A stretch of DNA of 50,996 nt from the NCBI GenBank assembly GCA_026988135.1, contig JALSLT010000059.1, positions 1 to 50,996 on the forward strand. Reading direction: 5' to 3'. Below the pieces are notes generated by a model, which was not told where the DNA came from, made no database searches, and saw only the letters and a list, made by a program, of their open reading frames with translations. A program made the translations under genes and the position numbers. This DNA is from Desulfurobacterium sp. (GTDB taxonomy: Bacteria; Aquificota; Aquificia; Desulfurobacteriales; Desulfurobacteriaceae). Below, in pieces: positions 49,739 to 50,996 of the stretch. Each line of letters opens with the position of its first letter. The first letter of the stretch is position 1.

Positions 49739-50446
49739 ATGATAATTGACCTTATTATGGAATTTAAGCAGCTTATAATTCAAGGACTTCTTTCAACGAT
49801 AAAGCTATCCCTTATCGGGATAGTTTTATCGACTATTTGGGGATTCGTTATAGGATTTTTTAGAAATTCGAAATCGGAGTTTTTAAGGATTTTCGGTTAT
49901 TACTATGTAGAGGTTTTTAGAAATATTCCTTTAATTGTTCAGATATTTTTTATCTACTTTGCTTTTAATATAGCGGATGTTTTTCCTTTTCTTAAAGTTG
50001 TTGCGAAAGTTTTGCACGTTGATGATTCGAACGCTTTCTTTTCAGCTTTGATGGCACTTGTTCTTTATACCTCAGCGTATATCTCTGAAGTGGTAAGGTC
50101 AGGACTTAACGCTATTCCTTATTCGCAAATAGAGGGGGCTATGAGTCTTGGTCTTACCAGGATTCAGATAATTAGGTATGTGATAATTCCGGAACTTTTT
50201 CTAATAATTATTCCTGCTCTTACAAATCAATATCTTAATTTGATTAAAAATTCTTCTCTTGCTATGACAATAGGTGTGGCGGAGCTTACTTTCGTTACTC
50301 AGCAGATAGATGCGGAAACTTTCAGAGGGTTTGAAGCAGCAACTATTGTTACTATCCTTTATATAGTTTTAACTTTAACGACATCCTTTGTGATGAATTT
50401 TGTTAACAGGTGGGTATCTAAAAATGGCAGGCGCGTATTTGCATAA
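49739..50446 (+). CDS. Polar amino-acid ABC transporter permease (HisM/GltJ family)
   Basis: A 235-residue inner-membrane permease with about five to six helices. It has GLLSTIKLSLIGIVLSTIWG at the start, YVEVFRNIPLIVQIFFIYFA, YTSAYISEVVRSGLNAIP and the EAA loop EGAMSLGLTRIQIIRYVIIP that docks the ATPase, then LIKNSSLAMTIGVAEL. It lies 11 bases after the binding protein gene and overlaps the next permease by 23 bp. Complete and canonical. Confidence 0.93.
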   Translation: MIIDLIMEFKQLIIQGLLSTIKLSLIGIVLSTIWGFVIGFFRNSKSEFLRIFGYYYVEVFRNIPLIVQIFFIYFAFNIADVFPFLKVVAKVLHVDDSNAFFSALMALVLYTSAYISEVVRSGLNAIPYSQIEGAMSLGLTRIQIIRYVIIPELFLIIIPALTNQYLNLIKNSSLAMTIGVAELTFVTQQIDAETFRGFEAATIVTILYIVLTLTTSFVMNFVNRWVSKNGRRVFA

Positions 50447-50996
50447 TAAAAGCAATAAAGAGAAATGGATTCACATTATATCTCTTTCGGTGATAGGTAT
50501 TCTTTTTTTGTTTTATTTGAAACACCTTAACTTTAAACCTGTATTTACAAGAGATAACATAAGGTTTCTTGTTTTTGGAATGCCGGGGGAGATAGGAGGG
50601 CTAACATTAACAATCATTATGACTATTATGGTTGTTCCTGTAAGTCTTTTTTTGGGTGCGTTAATTGCCGTGATGAGAAGTTCCAAAATTTTTAAGTGGC
50701 CTGCTACTTTTTATGTTGAAATAGTGAGAGCCACACCACTTATTATGGTGATTTTTTGGGTCTATTTTGCAATTCCCACATTTATCAGAGGAGTTACGGG
50801 AGAGGATGTTTCCGTTCAACCTGTTATTGCCGCTTTGATAGCTTTTTCCATTTTTACATCTGCTTATGTTGCTGAAATTATAAGAAGTGGTCTTAACTCT
50901 ATTTCGAAAGGGATAAGTGAAGCTGCTTTGAGTTTAGGGTTTTCAAAGCTTCAAATTTATCTTTATATAGTTATGCCTCTTGTTATAAAAAGGATG
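50424..50996 (+). CDS. Second amino-acid ABC transporter permease, 3'-truncated
   Basis: Open from ATG 50424 to the window end (191 codons, no stop). It starts MAGAYLHNKSNKEKW, then a first helix (IHIISLSVIGILFLFYL), GGLTLTIIMTIMVVPVSLFLG, FYVEIVRATPLIMVIFWVYF, FTSAYVAEIIRSGLNSI and the EAA loop SEAALSLGFSKLQIYLYIVM. It pairs with the upstream permease as in GltJ/GltK. The rest of the gene, and probably the ATP-binding subunit, lie beyond the window. Confidence 0.9.
   Translation, partial: MAGAYLHNKSNKEKWIHIISLSVIGILFLFYLKHLNFKPVFTRDNIRFLVFGMPGEIGGLTLTIIMTIMVVPVSLFLGALIAVMRSSKIFKWPATFYVEIVRATPLIMVIFWVYFAIPTFIRGVTGEDVSVQPVIAALIAFSIFTSAYVAEIIRSGLNSISKGISEAALSLGFSKLQIYLYIVMPLVIKRM

Overview
The window is an AT-rich (clearly under 40% GC by eye), gene-dense bacterial chromosome segment. 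Genes are packed tightly, with many 4-17 bp overlaps, TTG/GTG starts and strong AAGGAGG-type ribosome sites. The gene set suggests an anaerobic or microaerophilic, hydrogen-using thermophile, most likely an Aquificota member of the Desulfurobacteriaceae type. It includes fumarate reductase/succinate dehydrogenase, rubrerythrin, the hydrogenase maturation factor HypF, PilD, a stand-alone EpmA and two ClC proteins. The lineage is my inference from gene content and style; no rRNA or tRNA gene is visible to confirm it.

Layout. 1-2.6 kb: the end of a fumarate reductase/succinate dehydrogenase operon (flavoprotein cut by the window edge, two membrane anchors, iron-sulfur subunit). 2.6-9.8 kb: envelope and housekeeping genes (Tat-exported cell-wall amidase, O-methyltransferase, metallophosphoesterase, epmA, argB, a PfkB sugar kinase, aspS), closed by a terminator; elyC-like runs back from the other side. 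10.5-13.3 kb: an accessory island with a RelB/YafQ-type toxin-antitoxin pair, a frameshifted TIR-domain gene, and a Phd/RelE-type pair, each antitoxin with a palindrome in its promoter. 13.5-25.8 kb: rubrerythrin; a leftward truA-hypF-aminotransferase operon; then a rightward chain clc1-mutL-htpX-clc2-coaBC-HAD phosphatase. 25.8-29.3 kb: a leftward group with an EAL phosphodiesterase, prepilin peptidase and two small unknown proteins. 29.3-36.9 kb: uvrA, the ilvBHC operon, and a TrpE/PabB-like gene. 36.9-41 kb: a ribbon-helix-helix regulator diverging from an AhbD/NirJ-like radical SAM gene across three copies of a TAAAAA(A/G)CTATA-type repeat, a beta-helix lipoprotein and hemE. 41-46.4 kb: a permease split into two homologous half-genes, then an EmrA-EmrB-TolC efflux operon with a clear promoter and a 20-bp operator. 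46.4-48.9 kb: a lipoprotein plus a TraF/PorV-like outer-membrane protein. 48.9-51 kb: a polar amino-acid ABC importer whose last permease runs off the window.

No gene-free stretch exceeds about 300 bases. The longest gaps are 10531-10798, 37168-37405, 18228-18463, 11341-11559 and 12591-12792. The first four hold promoters, operators or nothing recognisable; the last holds a terminator and a promoter. I saw no CRISPR array, tRNA, rRNA, insertion sequence or riboswitch.

The strongest candidates for something new are the TIR gene between two toxin-antitoxin modules, broken exactly at an A AAU UUC heptamer; the split permease; the repeat-bearing regulator/radical SAM intergene; and the lipoprotein/outer-membrane protein pair.
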